A stretch of 64,000 nucleotides of DNA from Paenactinomyces guangxiensis (GCF_016055185.1 NZ_JAECVR010000001.1:508345-572344), one strand, 5' to 3'. Counted from the stretch's first letter, positions 1-9,379 are shown. The notes: a model not told the origin generated them from the letters alone. Translations and numbers: made by a program.

Positions 1-251
1 ATTTAGCTCCCTCTTTCATTGATTACTGGGTTCAAAGTCCGGACCTGCCTCTTTTTTATTGCAGCCCGGCAAAGAGTTATCTCTATTTTTCTACAAAATT
101 TGGGAATCACGTTCCGTTTTCTGTTAAAATAAGAATATACAGAAAAGATAGTTCCCATGATTTTTTATTATATCATTCCTCTAAGTCAGACTTTCCTATC
201 AGTTTCTGTTTTTGAGTGTGACGCCAAATCCGCGAAGGTGGGGTGATCACC

Positions 252-659
252 TTGGCTCTGTCCAAACATATCTTGACCGCGTCTGTGCTTGTTTTAAACG
301 ATGATGATGAGATTTTACTGATTAAAAGTCCAAATAGAGGTTGGGAGCTGCCGGGTGGGCAGGTGAAAGAAAAAGAATCGATCCGAGTGGCGGCCATCCG
401 GGAAGTAAAGTCAAAAACCGGGATCAATATTAAATTAATCAGATTTTGCGGAATTTACCAAAATGTAAGAGCTGGTATCTGTCACACATTCTTTGTCGGG
501 CAACCGGTCAGTGGCCAACTCTCAACAAGTGATGAAAGTTTGGATGTGGACTACTTTCCGATTGATACTGCACTAAGGCTTGTCACATGGAAAATTTTCA
601 GGCAGCGGATTCTTTATTGTCTTGACGACAGCAAGCAACCGTTTTTTGTGGAGTTTTGA
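252..659 (+). CDS. Nudix-fold protein with degenerate Nudix box
   Basis: Small (about 135 aa) Nudix hydrolase-fold protein. The region GWELPGGQVKEKE followed seven residues later by REV and then GI has the layout of a Nudix box (G-x5-E-x7-REU-xEE-xGU). However, the two adjacent catalytic glutamates that bind metal are replaced by Ser-Lys (REVKSKTGI). The fold is therefore recognisable, but pyrophosphohydrolase activity is doubtful. I start at the TTG at 252 because a GGGGTGATC ribosome-binding site lies just before it; a GTG at 243 is in frame but too close to any Shine-Dalgarno. It stands alone, convergent with tyrS. Its substrate cannot be inferred. Confidence 0.75.
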   Translation: MALSKHILTASVLVLNDDDEILLIKSPNRGWELPGGQVKEKESIRVAAIREVKSKTGINIKLIRFCGIYQNVRAGICHTFFVGQPVSGQLSTSDESLDVDYFPIDTALRLVTWKIFRQRILYCLDDSKQPFFVEF

Positions 660-725
660 CAGGTGCCCTGTCAGTAGTGAGACAGAATTCTGCCTTCCCA
701 CACTCACACACACTTTCACAGAAAA
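658..725 (-). repeat. Dispersed repeat, subtype A copy 1
   Basis: Read on the minus strand this copy starts with TTTTTCTGTGAAAGTGTGTG and continues with GGGAAGGCAGAATTCTGTCTC. The core CTGTGAAAGTGT is at 710-721. The same two blocks recur at 50635-50703 and, less exactly, at 16823, 26971, 40204 and 58871. It sits between two convergent genes and directly follows the T-run of the tyrS terminator. A small GACAGG/CCTGTC hairpin closes the far end. Confidence 0.75.
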
Positions 726-756
726 AGCCCGACAACCGGGATGATTGTCAGGCTTT
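722..756 (-). terminator. tyrS transcription terminator
   Basis: Inverted repeat AAGCCTGACAA / TTGTCGGGCTT on the minus strand followed by a T-run. It sits just after the tyrS stop codon. The stem is nearly symmetrical, so it may also stop the Nudix gene from the other side. Confidence 0.85.
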
Positions 757-767
757 AAATGAAAACA

Positions 768-2057
768 TTACACTAATTTCACACGGGCGAACTTGCGGCG
801 GCCTACCTGTACCACCATGCCATCTTCTACTTCAACCTGCAATTGAATATCTGTTACTTTTTCCTGATTGATGCGGACCCCTCCCTGTTGGATCAACCGG
901 CGCGCTTCTCCATTGGAAGCGACAAGTCCCAAGCGGGAGAGAAGAGCGACAATCCAGAGTTTCCCCTGGTCCAGTTCACTGTTGCCGACTTCCACTTCCT
1001 TAATTTCGTCGGGGATTTCGCGTTGTTGAAAGACGGTACGGAAGTGTTGCTCTGCTTCTTGTGCCGCTTCTTTCCCATGGTACATCCGTACTAGCGTGTA
1101 AGCCAGTTTCATCTTGGCATCACGGGGATGGACGGAACCGTCGGCCAGCCCTTTTTTAAGTTGTTTGAATTCTTCAAGCGGAAGGTCGGTAGCCAGTTCA
1201 TAGTATTTCAGCATCAATTCATCGGGAATTGACATCGCTTTACCGTACATTTCACGTGGGGCTTCGTCGACACCAATGTAATTGCCCAGGCTTTTGCTCA
1301 TTTTTTTCACGCCGTCCAATCCTTCAAGGAGCGGCATGGTGAGAATGACTTGCTCCTCTTGCCCGTATTCCTTCTGCAAATGGCGGCCCATCAGCAAATT
1401 AAAGGTTTGATCCGTCCCTCCCAATTCAATATCACTGTGGAGAGCGACAGAATCATATCCTTGCATGAGCGGGTAGAAAAATTCATGAACGCTGATCGCC
1501 TGCCCGCTGTGATAGCGTTTTGCGAAGTCATCCCGCTCGAGCATACGTGCAACGGTGCATTTTGCAGCCAGTTTTGTCACATCGGCAAATGTAAGCGGAC
1601 TGAGCCAGTTGCTGTTAAAATGAATCTCCGTTTTTTCCCTGTCCAACACTTTAAACAGCTGATCGGTGTAAGTCCTGGCGTTTACCTGTACTTCTTCTTC
1701 AGTCAACTGCTTTCTCGTTTCCGACTTTCCGGTCGGATCTCCAATCTGTGCCGTAAAATCACCTATCACCAGCTGAACGATGTGACCGAGGTTCTGGAAA
1801 TCACGCAGTTTATTAAACACCACCGTATGTCCTATATGGAGATCAGGTGCTGTCGGATCCAAACCAAGTTTTACTTTCAGCGGGGTTTTGCTTTCAATGG
1901 AACGGCGCAATTTAGTTTTTAACGTTTCCATGGGAAGGATCTCTGCCGCTCCCCGTTGAATTGCCTCTAACTGCCTTTCCATCTCAGCTTGTACTTCCGG
2001 ACTGATTGACTTTTCATTACTCAACTGAATCACCTTTTCTTTATCAAAATCATGCAT
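768..2057 (-). CDS. tyrS: Tyrosyl-tRNA synthetase
   Basis: Cytoplasmic class I aminoacyl-tRNA synthetase that charges tRNA-Tyr; 429 aa, normal for the bacterial enzyme. The HIGH signature appears as LHIGHTVVF near residue 75, with [18 protein letters not shown] after it. The KMSKS loop appears as KKMSKSLGN near residue 250. An S4-type RNA-binding tail ([20 protein letters not shown]) ends the protein. The [18 protein letters not shown] stretch is typical of the TyrZ-like subfamily. A T-box leader with a UAC specifier lies directly upstream, so expression rises when uncharged tRNA-Tyr accumulates. Confidence 0.97.
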   Translation of the reverse strand: MHDFDKEKVIQLSNEKSISPEVQAEMERQLEAIQRGAAEILPMETLKTKLRRSIESKTPLKVKLGLDPTAPDLHIGHTVVFNKLRDFQNLGHIVQLVIGDFTAQIGDPTGKSETRKQLTEEEVQVNARTYTDQLFKVLDREKTEIHFNSNWLSPLTFADVTKLAAKCTVARMLERDDFAKRYHSGQAISVHEFFYPLMQGYDSVALHSDIELGGTDQTFNLLMGRHLQKEYGQEEQVILTMPLLEGLDGVKKMSKSLGNYIGVDEAPREMYGKAMSIPDELMLKYYELATDLPLEEFKQLKKGLADGSVHPRDAKMKLAYTLVRMYHGKEAAQEAEQHFRTVFQQREIPDEIKEVEVGNSELDQGKLWIVALLSRLGLVASNGEARRLIQQGGVRINQEKVTDIQLQVEVEDGMVVQVGRRKFARVKLV

Positions 2058-2074
2058 TACTTCCGGTACTTTGC

Positions 2075-2325
2075 AGCAACATAAAAACTCCGCCCCCCCA
2101 TAAGGGACGGAGTTCAGATTTCCGCGGTACCACCCTTGTTGAAAATAGGCTTACCTATCTTCCGCTTCATTGGATAACGGGCAAAACCCGTGCGTCAGCC
2201 ATGCACGGCCACGCAGGCTCCCAAGTGTAATTCGTCGTGCAGGGGACTGCTGGTTTGCACCGGCCACCAGCTCTCTGGAAAGTCTGCATCTGCCGACTAC
2301 TATGCTTGTTCAACACCAGTTTGGA
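2075..2325 (-). promoter_or_regulatory. T-box riboswitch, tyrosine-specific, tyrS leader
   Basis: On the minus strand the leader contains the stem I element AGAGAGCTGGTGG..GGTGCAAACCAGC, then GAATTACACTTGGG with a UAC (Tyr) specifier at 2227-2229. It then has the conserved antiterminator bulge GGGTGGTACCGCGG at about 2122-2135. A terminator stem AACTCCGTCCC / GGGGCGGAGTT with a T-run spans about 2083-2116. T-boxes read the charging state of the matching tRNA, and the specifier codon agrees with the downstream gene. Confidence 0.93.
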
Positions 2326-2387
2326 TATTCAATTATTATTTGCAATTTTATGCTTAGGGAGGAGATATTTTATTCATTTTATTATGA

Positions 2388-2393
2388 TATAAT
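2388..2393 (+). promoter_or_regulatory. Sigma-A -10 element of first PBP gene
   Basis: Perfect TATAAT inside ATGATATAATATT, 32 bases before the start codon. No convincing -35 hexamer is visible. The second PBP gene has the same ATGATATAAT sequence at almost the same distance from its start. Confidence 0.5.
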
Positions 2394-2425
2394 ATTACCC
2401 GAAACACGAGGAGGGTTTCAAGTAT

Positions 2426-4717
2426 ATGAGGAGAGACAGAAGAAAACACTCCCGGAAACCTCTCGGCAGGCGAATCTTACGTGTTACAGGATACACCCTC
2501 TTTACTCTTTTTGTGCTTGCTTTAGTCCTTTTCGTCGGGGCGGCCGGACTCGCAGCCGGTGTCGTTTCAGCGATGGTGAAGGATGAAAAGGTTCGCAGCC
2601 AGGAAGATTTCCAAAAAGATTTAGACAGCTTGTCCGAAACAAGTTATGCTTATTTTCAGAACAAAAATCAAAATGGCAATCATGTTCGGATCGGTTCATT
2701 GAGAATGGATGGGAATGACCGTAAGCCAATCAAATCTGTCAAGGATGTCAGCCCCTACCTGGTTGCTGCTTTTATTTCGGTGGAAGACCGTGACTTCTAC
2801 AAGCACAAGGGCATTGTCCCCCGTTCGCTCGTACGGGCCTCCTACCAGCAAGTAGTTCAAGCTGATGTGATGACCGGCGGAAGCACCATCACCCAGCAAC
2901 TGGTTAAAAATGTAATTTTAAAAGATTTTGATAAAAAATTGGAGCGTAAAGCGAAAGAAATTGTACTTGCTGTTCGCCTGGATTCCATGTACGAAAAAAA
3001 TGACATTCTCGTCTATTATATGAACAGTATTTTCTTTGGCAAAGGGGCAAACGGGCGTAATATGTATGGAGTTCAAGCGGCAGCCAAAGGTTTGTTTAAT
3101 ACGGATGCCAAAAATCTGAATCTGGCCCAGTCTGCATATATTGCGGGCATGGTCCAGCGCCCCAATGATTTTAACCCCTTCAGCCGGGATGAAAAGAAAC
3201 TGAAAAAAGGCTTAGAGCGGATGAAGCTGGTTTTAAGGGAAATGCTCGAAAATAAAAAGATCACCCAACGTGAATATGACGAAGCACTTAAATTTGACAT
3301 TAAAGGGTCCCTGGCGAAACCTGAAGATTTTAGCAACAGTTATGAGAGTTACCCTTTTATTATGTATGCTGTGGAAGAAGCTGCTGCTGAAGCTTTAATG
3401 GAAAAAGACGGCCTTAAGATCGAGCAGCTCAGTAAACAGGGAAAATACAAGGTAACCCTTGAAGAGTACAAGAAAAAAGCGATGACTGGCGGGTATCATT
3501 TCTATACAACCATCAATCAAAAAATGTACGATGCTGTAAACAAAGCTGCCACAAATAATCTGAGATTCTATTCACGCACTTATGAAGGAAAAAAAGGCCA
3601 GGAGCAACTGGGGGCAGTCATCCTTGACAACAAAACAGGGGCAGTTCTCGCATTCGTTTCGGGAACAAAAGATTTTGAAGTAAACCAAAAAGACCATGCT
3701 CTTGACGCCACCAACCAGCCCGGGTCAGCCATTAAACCTTTACTTGTCTATGGGCCGGCCATTGAAGAGAAAGTGATCTCCCCCGAAACAATCATTCTGG
3801 ATGAAGAAATTCCAAAAAGCGACGGTTCGGGCACTTACAGAAACGCCAGCGGCAATTATAAAGGGCCGGTTTCTGCAACCCTCGCTTTACAACATTCGTA
3901 CAACATTCCGGCAATTAAGGTTTTTAATCATTTGGGGCATCAAACAGGCTTTAACTACCTAAAAAAGCTGGGCCTGCCTCCGCATCCATATGATGGGGAA
4001 TCTGCCGCGATTGGCGGTGCGACCAATGGTTATACCGTTGAGAGAATGGCCGCAGCCTTCGCAGCTCTCGCTAATGAAGGGAAATATAACAAGCCTTTCA
4101 TCATCTCGAAAATCACCGATTCTGACGGAAATACGGTGTGGGTGCACAAAAACAAGCCGACACAGGTCTTTTCTCCGCAAACAGCTTATCAGACCACAAA
4201 GATGTTAAGAAAAGTTGTGAGTGGCGGTACGGGAAGATTTATCGGATCACGGATTTATGGTTATGATCTTGCCGGAAAAACAGGAACCTCTTCCAAGGAC
4301 CGGGATCATTGGTTTGTAGGGTACACTCCTCAGGTCACTATTAGTGTCTGGGGTGGATACGATTACAACTTTTCGATGAAACATAACCCGAATTTTACAA
4401 AACGGGCCTGGGTCAACATTTTCAAAGCAGCTGAAAAAGCCAGCCCTTCGTACTTTAACAAAGGCTATTCCTTCCGGAACCCCGGCGGCCTGTTTAGCGG
4501 GGTCAAGTGTTTAGAGTGTGATCGAATCGAAGCATATTTACGCAAGAAACAAGAAGAGGAAGAGAAGAAAAAACAAGCGGAAGAGGAAAAGAAAAGGAAG
4601 GAAAAAGATAAGGAAAAACCAAAACCACCGGATCCGCCGGACGGACCTCTACCGCCTGATCCTCCCCGTTCAGGATGGCCCCCCATCCAGCCTCCCCCGC
4701 CAAGAGAGGATCATTGA
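2426..4717 (+). CDS. Class A penicillin-binding protein (bifunctional peptidoglycan synthase)
   Basis: 763-aa membrane-anchored enzyme that polymerises glycan strands and cross-links peptides outside the membrane. A basic N-terminus is followed by one membrane helix (about residues 20-48). The GT51 transglycosylase domain shows SVEDRDFYKHKG (near 118) and GGSTITQQLVKN (near 151). The transpeptidase domain shows SAIK (Ser near 434), SYN (near 490) and KTGTS (near 617). The tail holds a Lys/Glu-rich stretch and then a proline-rich end (PKPPDPPDGPLPPDPPRSG). The start is supported by GAGGAGGG upstream. A close paralogue follows on the same strand, each with its own promoter and terminator. Confidence 0.93.
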   Translation: MRRDRRKHSRKPLGRRILRVTGYTLFTLFVLALVLFVGAAGLAAGVVSAMVKDEKVRSQEDFQKDLDSLSETSYAYFQNKNQNGNHVRIGSLRMDGNDRKPIKSVKDVSPYLVAAFISVEDRDFYKHKGIVPRSLVRASYQQVVQADVMTGGSTITQQLVKNVILKDFDKKLERKAKEIVLAVRLDSMYEKNDILVYYMNSIFFGKGANGRNMYGVQAAAKGLFNTDAKNLNLAQSAYIAGMVQRPNDFNPFSRDEKKLKKGLERMKLVLREMLENKKITQREYDEALKFDIKGSLAKPEDFSNSYESYPFIMYAVEEAAAEALMEKDGLKIEQLSKQGKYKVTLEEYKKKAMTGGYHFYTTINQKMYDAVNKAATNNLRFYSRTYEGKKGQEQLGAVILDNKTGAVLAFVSGTKDFEVNQKDHALDATNQPGSAIKPLLVYGPAIEEKVISPETIILDEEIPKSDGSGTYRNASGNYKGPVSATLALQHSYNIPAIKVFNHLGHQTGFNYLKKLGLPPHPYDGESAAIGGATNGYTVERMAAAFAALANEGKYNKPFIISKITDSDGNTVWVHKNKPTQVFSPQTAYQTTKMLRKVVSGGTGRFIGSRIYGYDLAGKTGTSSKDRDHWFVGYTPQVTISVWGGYDYNFSMKHNPNFTKRAWVNIFKAAEKASPSYFNKGYSFRNPGGLFSGVKCLECDRIEAYLRKKQEEEEKKKQAEEEKKRKEKDKEKPKPPDPPDGPLPPDPPRSGWPPIQPPPPREDH

Positions 4718-4746
4718 AAACTGCAACCGAACAAGGGTTGATACCG

Positions 4747-4781
4747 AACCTCAGTCATTTAAAAATGGCTGAGGTTTTTTT
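4747..4781 (+). terminator. Terminator after first PBP gene
   Basis: Stem AACCTCAGTCATTT / AAATGGCTGAGGTT followed by a run of T. Confidence 0.9.
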
Positions 4782-4842
4782 AGGGGGTCCATTCACACGA
4801 TTGTCAAAATTTCTCTATGAACAAGGGATTTACTACCCATGA

Positions 4843-4848
4843 TATAAT
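4843..4848 (+). promoter_or_regulatory. Sigma-A -10 element of second PBP gene
   Basis: Perfect TATAAT within CATGATATAATGATATGG. Transcription from here would begin near 4855, leaving a 25-base leader with the GGGGGG ribosome-binding site. The -35 is poor. Confidence 0.5.
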
Positions 4849-4880
4849 GATATGGCATGAACAATGGGGGGATGGGTTAC

Positions 4881-7217
4881 ATGCAAAATGTTGGTTCAAA
4901 CCCGAACAAACCGAAATCGGGCAGCAAAAAAATTTCAAAATGGGTCCTTCAGGGGCTGTTTATTTGTTTTGTCATTGTATTAGTTGTCGCAGTAGGAACC
5001 GTTGGCGTAGGAGCCGGAATTGTTTCTGCTTACGCCAAAGACGAGAAGATTCGCGGCGAAGAAGATTACCAAAAAGAATTAGAAGGCTGGTCCCAGACCA
5101 GTTACGCATATTTCCGTTCACCCGACGGCAAAAAACAGCCGGAAAAGATCGGGGAAATGGTATCCCCGGAAGACCGCAGATTAATCAGAGACCTGGATGA
5201 GGTAAGCCCCTATCTGGTCGAAGCCTTCCTTTCCGTCGAAGACCGTGAATTTTATCAGCATAAGGGTATTAATCCCCAGTCTCTCTTGCGGGCTGCTTTT
5301 CAAGAGTTTACAGGCAGCGAGGTGTCAACAGGCGGAAGCACCATTACCCAACAATTAGTGAAAAGGGTTCTGTTAACACCCAAACAAACCTATGAGCGTA
5401 AAGCATTGGAAATTATCAATGCGATCCGAATCGAAAAATTCTACAGTAAAGAGCAAATATTTGTGGCGTACATGAATAATGTTTATTTTGGAGTAGGAGC
5501 CCATAATAAACATATGTACGGGGTAGCTGCTGCCGCCCGTGGTCTTTTTAACACTGACGTCAAAAAACTGGATCTGGCACAAGCTGCCTACATAGCAGGA
5601 ATGGTTCAGCGCCCGAATGCTTATAATCCCTTTGAAGGCGAAAAGCAGCTGAAACTCGGACTGGAACGAATGAAGCTCGTGTTAGACCAGATGTTGGTAA
5701 ACAAAAAGATTACCCAGCAACAATACAACGAAGCCATTAAATTTGACATCAAAGGTTCATTAGCTAAGAAATCAGATTTTAAAAATGCGTTTGAGAAGTA
5801 TCCGTTTATCATCAGAGCGGTGGAAAGAGAAGCTGCCGAGATCTTACAGGAAAAAGACAAAGGAAAAAACAAGAAATCGCTTGACGAATACCGCAAACAA
5901 GTAAACCAGGGCGGTCTCCATATCTACACCACGATTGACGAAGAACTCTACAATAAAATGAACAAATCGGTTGAAGGCCTGTATTTTCCGTCCAAGAAAA
6001 TAAGAGGGAAGAAGCGCACCGAGCAAATTGGTGCAGTGCTGATTGAAAATAAGACGGGCGCTGTACTCTCCTTCTACGCCGGAACAGACTTTGACAAAAA
6101 TCAGCAGGACCATGCCTTTGTGGCAACAAACCAGCCGGGTTCAGCCATGAAACCGTTGCTCGGATACGGTCCTGCGTTGAATGAAGGAATTATTTCCCCG
6201 GATTCAACCATTATTGATGAACCGATTCAAAAAGCTGACGGAAGCGGCACCTACAAAAACTCCGGCGGCAAATATAAAAACGGACCTGTAACTGCAACAC
6301 ATGCTCTCAAATATTCTTACAACATTCCGGCAGTAAAGATCTTTAGAAAAGTAGGGATCGAGCGAGGATTTAGTTATCTGGAAAAAATGGGAATGAAACA
6401 TCATCCAAGAGATGGTGAAGCTTCCGTTCTTGGTGGTTTGACTAATGGATACACGGTGGAGCAGATGACAGCTGCTTATGCGATGATCGCAAACCAGGGG
6501 AAATACAATAAGCCCCATTTGATTGAAAAAATTGTAGACTCACAGGGTAATGAAATCTACAACTATCACAAAGAAAATAAACCAATACAAATTTTTACCC
6601 CGCAAACTTCGTATGCATTGACCAAAATGATGGAACAGGTAGTCAGAGGCGGTACAGGTGATGTTATTGGCAAAGCCACCAGCGGGTACAATGTAGCGGG
6701 AAAAACTGGTACCACCTCCAATGAATGGGATCTGTGGTTTGTCGGATATACTCCGGAGGTTTCTCTTGGCGTCTGGTCAGGTTATGATTATAATGCAAAA
6801 GGCAGCAAATATCTTGCCAAAAATGCGTGGATCAAGCTCTTTAAAGCTGCGGCGGCTGCCAATCCAAAACTGATTCCCCGCGGAAGTGATTACCCAAATC
6901 CGGGCGGCGGCATCAGCACAAAATGCTTTGAATGTAACCGGGTAAAACCGGACCCTGAACCTCAACCGGGGGGAAATCCGGGAACCAACCCGGGGCCAAA
7001 TCCCGGAACCAATCCAAACCCCAACCCGTGGCCGAATCCGGGGCCAAATCCGGGACCGAATCCACCAGGGGGAGAGGGTCCAAATCCTCCTGGTGACGGA
7101 GATGACGGAGGAGGTCAAAATCCTCCCGGTGGTGATGAAGATAACGGAGGGGGAGGTCAAAATCCTCCCGGTGGAAATGACAGAGACGGAAGAGGAGGTA
7201 TCTTCTCTTCCCAGTGA
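4881..7217 (+). CDS. Class A penicillin-binding protein, paralogue with repetitive tail
   Basis: Second bifunctional peptidoglycan synthase, about 778 aa from the ATG at 4881, which lies nine bases after GGGGGG; an ATG at 4857 is in frame but has no ribosome-binding site. One membrane helix, a GT51 domain (SVEDREFYQHKG, GGSTITQQLVKR) and a transpeptidase domain (SAMK near residue 421, SYN near 478, KTGTT near 607) match its neighbour throughout. The outer tail differs completely: about 90 residues rich in Asn-Pro-Gly (NPGTNPGPNPGTNPNPNPWP), then acidic Gly/Asp/Asn segments with three QNPPGG-like repeats. The pair looks like a tandem duplication whose tails diverged. Confidence 0.93.
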   Translation: MQNVGSNPNKPKSGSKKISKWVLQGLFICFVIVLVVAVGTVGVGAGIVSAYAKDEKIRGEEDYQKELEGWSQTSYAYFRSPDGKKQPEKIGEMVSPEDRRLIRDLDEVSPYLVEAFLSVEDREFYQHKGINPQSLLRAAFQEFTGSEVSTGGSTITQQLVKRVLLTPKQTYERKALEIINAIRIEKFYSKEQIFVAYMNNVYFGVGAHNKHMYGVAAAARGLFNTDVKKLDLAQAAYIAGMVQRPNAYNPFEGEKQLKLGLERMKLVLDQMLVNKKITQQQYNEAIKFDIKGSLAKKSDFKNAFEKYPFIIRAVEREAAEILQEKDKGKNKKSLDEYRKQVNQGGLHIYTTIDEELYNKMNKSVEGLYFPSKKIRGKKRTEQIGAVLIENKTGAVLSFYAGTDFDKNQQDHAFVATNQPGSAMKPLLGYGPALNEGIISPDSTIIDEPIQKADGSGTYKNSGGKYKNGPVTATHALKYSYNIPAVKIFRKVGIERGFSYLEKMGMKHHPRDGEASVLGGLTNGYTVEQMTAAYAMIANQGKYNKPHLIEKIVDSQGNEIYNYHKENKPIQIFTPQTSYALTKMMEQVVRGGTGDVIGKATSGYNVAGKTGTTSNEWDLWFVGYTPEVSLGVWSGYDYNAKGSKYLAKNAWIKLFKAAAAANPKLIPRGSDYPNPGGGISTKCFECNRVKPDPEPQPGGNPGTNPGPNPGTNPNPNPWPNPGPNPGPNPPGGEGPNPPGDGDDGGGQNPPGGDEDNGGGGQNPPGGNDRDGRGGIFSSQ

Positions 7218-7283
7218 TGAGGGGGAGAGATACTGATTGGGGGTTTATCTTAAAAAAATCATTGTCTTCTGATTAGACAGGTC

Positions 7284-7327
7284 AAAAAAACCCCGCTCTT
7301 CAGGATGCTGAGGAGCGGGGTTTTTTA
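7284..7327. terminator. Bidirectional terminator between PBP and acsA
   Basis: Long stem AAAAAACCCCGCTCTTCAG / CTGAGGAGCGGGGTTTTTT with A and T runs on both sides, placed between two convergent genes. Confidence 0.92.
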
Positions 7328-7334
7328 AGTATGT

Positions 7335-9053
7335 TTAATCTTCCATTGTGGACAAATCACCGGTAGGCAAGCCCAATTCCCAGGCTTTTAGCACACGTCT
7401 CATAATTTTTCCGCTTCTCGTTTTTGGCAATTTATCCTTAAACTCAATCTCACGGGGAGCGGCATGGGCGGCCAGTCCTGTTTTTACAAACATGCGGATC
7501 TCTTCTTTCAGCTCATCCGACGCATGATAACCGGCTCTTAATGCGACAAAGGCTTTAATGATCTGCCCGCGCACCGGATCCGGTTTTCCGATCACACCTG
7601 CTTCAGCCACGGCGGGGTGTTCCACCAGCTTGCTTTCTACTTCAAATGGCCCGACGCGCTCCCCTGAGGTGTTGATTACATCATCCAGGCGGCCCTCGAA
7701 CCAGAAATAGCCATCCTCATCTTTATAGGCGGAATCACCTGATATATACCAGCCCGGAATCCGGAAGTATTCCTGATATTTCTCGGGATTTTTCCAGATT
7801 TGGCGCATCATGGACGGCCAGGGAGTCTTAATCGCCAGGTTGCCCATATGATATGGCGGCAATTCATTTCCTTCATCATCGATGATGGCTGCCTGAACTC
7901 CCGGGAAGGGACGGCCCATTGAACCCGGCTTAATCTCCATCTGCGGATAGTTAGCAATCAGAATTCCGCCTGTTTCCGTCATCCACCAGGTGTCGTGAAT
8001 CCGTTTTCCATAGACTTGTTTTCCCCAGCGGACCACTTCCGGATTGAGCGGCTCGCCAACACTGAGAATGTGGCGGACAGAGGAGAGATCATACTTTTTC
8101 ACCACTTCATCCCCGGCAGCCATCAACATCCGAAATGATGTAGGTGCACTGTACCAGACGGTTACTTTATTCTTTGCAAGGGTTTGATACCAGTCATCCG
8201 GGTTGAACCGTCCGCCCCGAATCACATTGGTCACACCATTCAACCACGGAGCAAAAATCCCGTATGAAGTGCCCGTTACCCAGCCCGGGTCGGCCGTACA
8301 CCAGTAAATGTCTCCATCCTGTAAATCAAGAACCCATTTTCCGGTTTGATAATGTTGAATCATGGCATTATGCACATGGAGAACACCTTTTGGCTTTCCG
8401 GTTGAGCCGGATGTATAGTGCATCAGCATCGGATCTTCCCGATTGACCCACTCGATCTCCAACTCGGTCGAAGATTTTTGCATCTCTTCTGCAAAGTTGT
8501 AATAGCCCTCCGGGGTCTCTTCCGGCGTACCAACAATAATGATGTGTTTAAGGTGGGGCAGCTCATCCACGGGAACCCGCTCCAACAGTGCGGGAGTCGT
8601 TACCAGCGCAACTGCTTCACTATTTTCCAGGCGGTCTTTGACTGCTACTTCCATAAACGCTTCAAAGAGGGGGCCGACGATGGCACCAATTTTGATCGTG
8701 CCAAGGAAGCTAAAATACAGTTCGGGAGTACGGGGCATGAAAATAAAAACACGGTCCCCCTTTTTTATCCCGATTCTGCGCAATACATTCCCAAACTGAT
8801 TTGACTTTTCTTTCATTTCTTTAAATGTATATGTCTCATTCCGATTGGGGTCACTGTACATGAGGGCAATCCGGTCCTGCTTGCCGGACTCAGCATGCCG
8901 GTCAATCGCTTCATAGGCGGCGTTCACTTTTCCGGTTTGTGACCAGGTAAAGGCTTTTTCAACCTGGCTCCAGTCAAAAGATTGGTATGTTTCTTCATAA
9001 CTTCCCATATTGTTTCCTGTTGTTTCAACCGCTAAACGTTCTGTATTCTTCAT
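7335..9053 (-). CDS. acsA: Acetyl-CoA synthetase (AMP-forming)
   Basis: 572-aa ANL-superfamily enzyme that makes acetyl-CoA from acetate, ATP and CoA in the cytoplasm. The P-loop-like motif YTSGSTGKPKGV is at about residues 214-225, WWMTETGG near 356, and YISGDSAYKDEDGY with GRLDDVINTSGERV near 430-460. The C-terminal KTRSGKIMRR contains the lysine that is regulated by acetylation in this family. The length matches the Bacillus AcsA type. The start has AGAGGAGG upstream. A catabolite operator overlaps the predicted transcription start, which fits acetate use after preferred sugars are gone. The usual acuABC neighbours of Bacillus are absent. Confidence 0.95.
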   Translation of the reverse strand: MKNTERLAVETTGNNMGSYEETYQSFDWSQVEKAFTWSQTGKVNAAYEAIDRHAESGKQDRIALMYSDPNRNETYTFKEMKEKSNQFGNVLRRIGIKKGDRVFIFMPRTPELYFSFLGTIKIGAIVGPLFEAFMEVAVKDRLENSEAVALVTTPALLERVPVDELPHLKHIIIVGTPEETPEGYYNFAEEMQKSSTELEIEWVNREDPMLMHYTSGSTGKPKGVLHVHNAMIQHYQTGKWVLDLQDGDIYWCTADPGWVTGTSYGIFAPWLNGVTNVIRGGRFNPDDWYQTLAKNKVTVWYSAPTSFRMLMAAGDEVVKKYDLSSVRHILSVGEPLNPEVVRWGKQVYGKRIHDTWWMTETGGILIANYPQMEIKPGSMGRPFPGVQAAIIDDEGNELPPYHMGNLAIKTPWPSMMRQIWKNPEKYQEYFRIPGWYISGDSAYKDEDGYFWFEGRLDDVINTSGERVGPFEVESKLVEHPAVAEAGVIGKPDPVRGQIIKAFVALRAGYHASDELKEEIRMFVKTGLAAHAAPREIEFKDKLPKTRSGKIMRRVLKAWELGLPTGDLSTMED

Positions 9054-9067
9054 CGGTTCGCCTCCTC

Positions 9068-9083
9068 TTGTAAACGATTTCAG
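9068..9083. promoter_or_regulatory. CcpA operator (cre) at acsA
   Basis: TTGTAAACGATTTCAG matches 15 of 16 positions of the cre consensus WTGNAARCGNWWWCAW. It starts right at the predicted transcription start of acsA, a position where bound CcpA would block transcription. Confidence 0.8.
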
Positions 9084-9091
9084 TTTTTACT

Positions 9092-9119
9092 ATTATATCA
9101 TACCTAAAAAGATTGACAA
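9092..9119 (-). promoter_or_regulatory. acsA sigma-A promoter
   Basis: On the minus strand: TTGTCA, a 16-base spacer, TATAAT, about 40 bases upstream of the acsA start codon. Confidence 0.75.
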
Positions 9120-9179
9120 TTTATTAACGTAATTTAATACTTCGTCCTCTATCTTTTCTACGTCAAAAAACCCCATCAT

Positions 9180-9218
9180 AAAAAACCGATTGTACTCATC
9201 AAGAGCACAACCGGTTTT
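9180..9218 (-). terminator. Terminator of DUF1540 gene
   Basis: Stem AAAACCGGTTGTGCTC / GAGTACAATCGGTTTT on the minus strand with a T-run, immediately after the small gene. Confidence 0.85.
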
Positions 9219-9223
9219 GCGAA

Positions 9224-9379
9224 TTAGTGTTCTTTGGGTTTAAATGTTTTACAATCTGTTTCTACAGTGTCATCCGGATTCTCAACGTGAGCAACCACGT
9301 AGATCTCATCCGCCTTGCAAAGATTTCCTTCTCCCCAATAAGTGCAATTATTAACTTCACACAAAACATCCTTTGGCAC
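9224..9379 (-). CDS. DUF1540 small cysteine-rich protein
   Basis: 51-aa protein starting MPKDVLCEVNNCTYW. It carries the pattern C-x4-C-x8-CKADEIYV and a last Cys in DCKTF, which is the DUF1540 signature; the four cysteines probably bind a metal. The GTG start is preceded at good distance by AAGGGGGG. A strong terminator follows, so it is an independent short unit between acsA and mtnN. The family's function is unknown; several members occur in spore formers. The coding frame has no trace of decay. Confidence 0.85.
   Translation of the reverse strand: MPKDVLCEVNNCTYWGEGNLCKADEIYVVAHVENPDDTVETDCKTFKPKEH

Noticed and set aside
1..251. Possible gene or repeat at the left edge
   Set aside because: Only TTTAGCTCC is shared with the subtype B repeat and no gene-like frame or hairpin stands out; nothing supportable.
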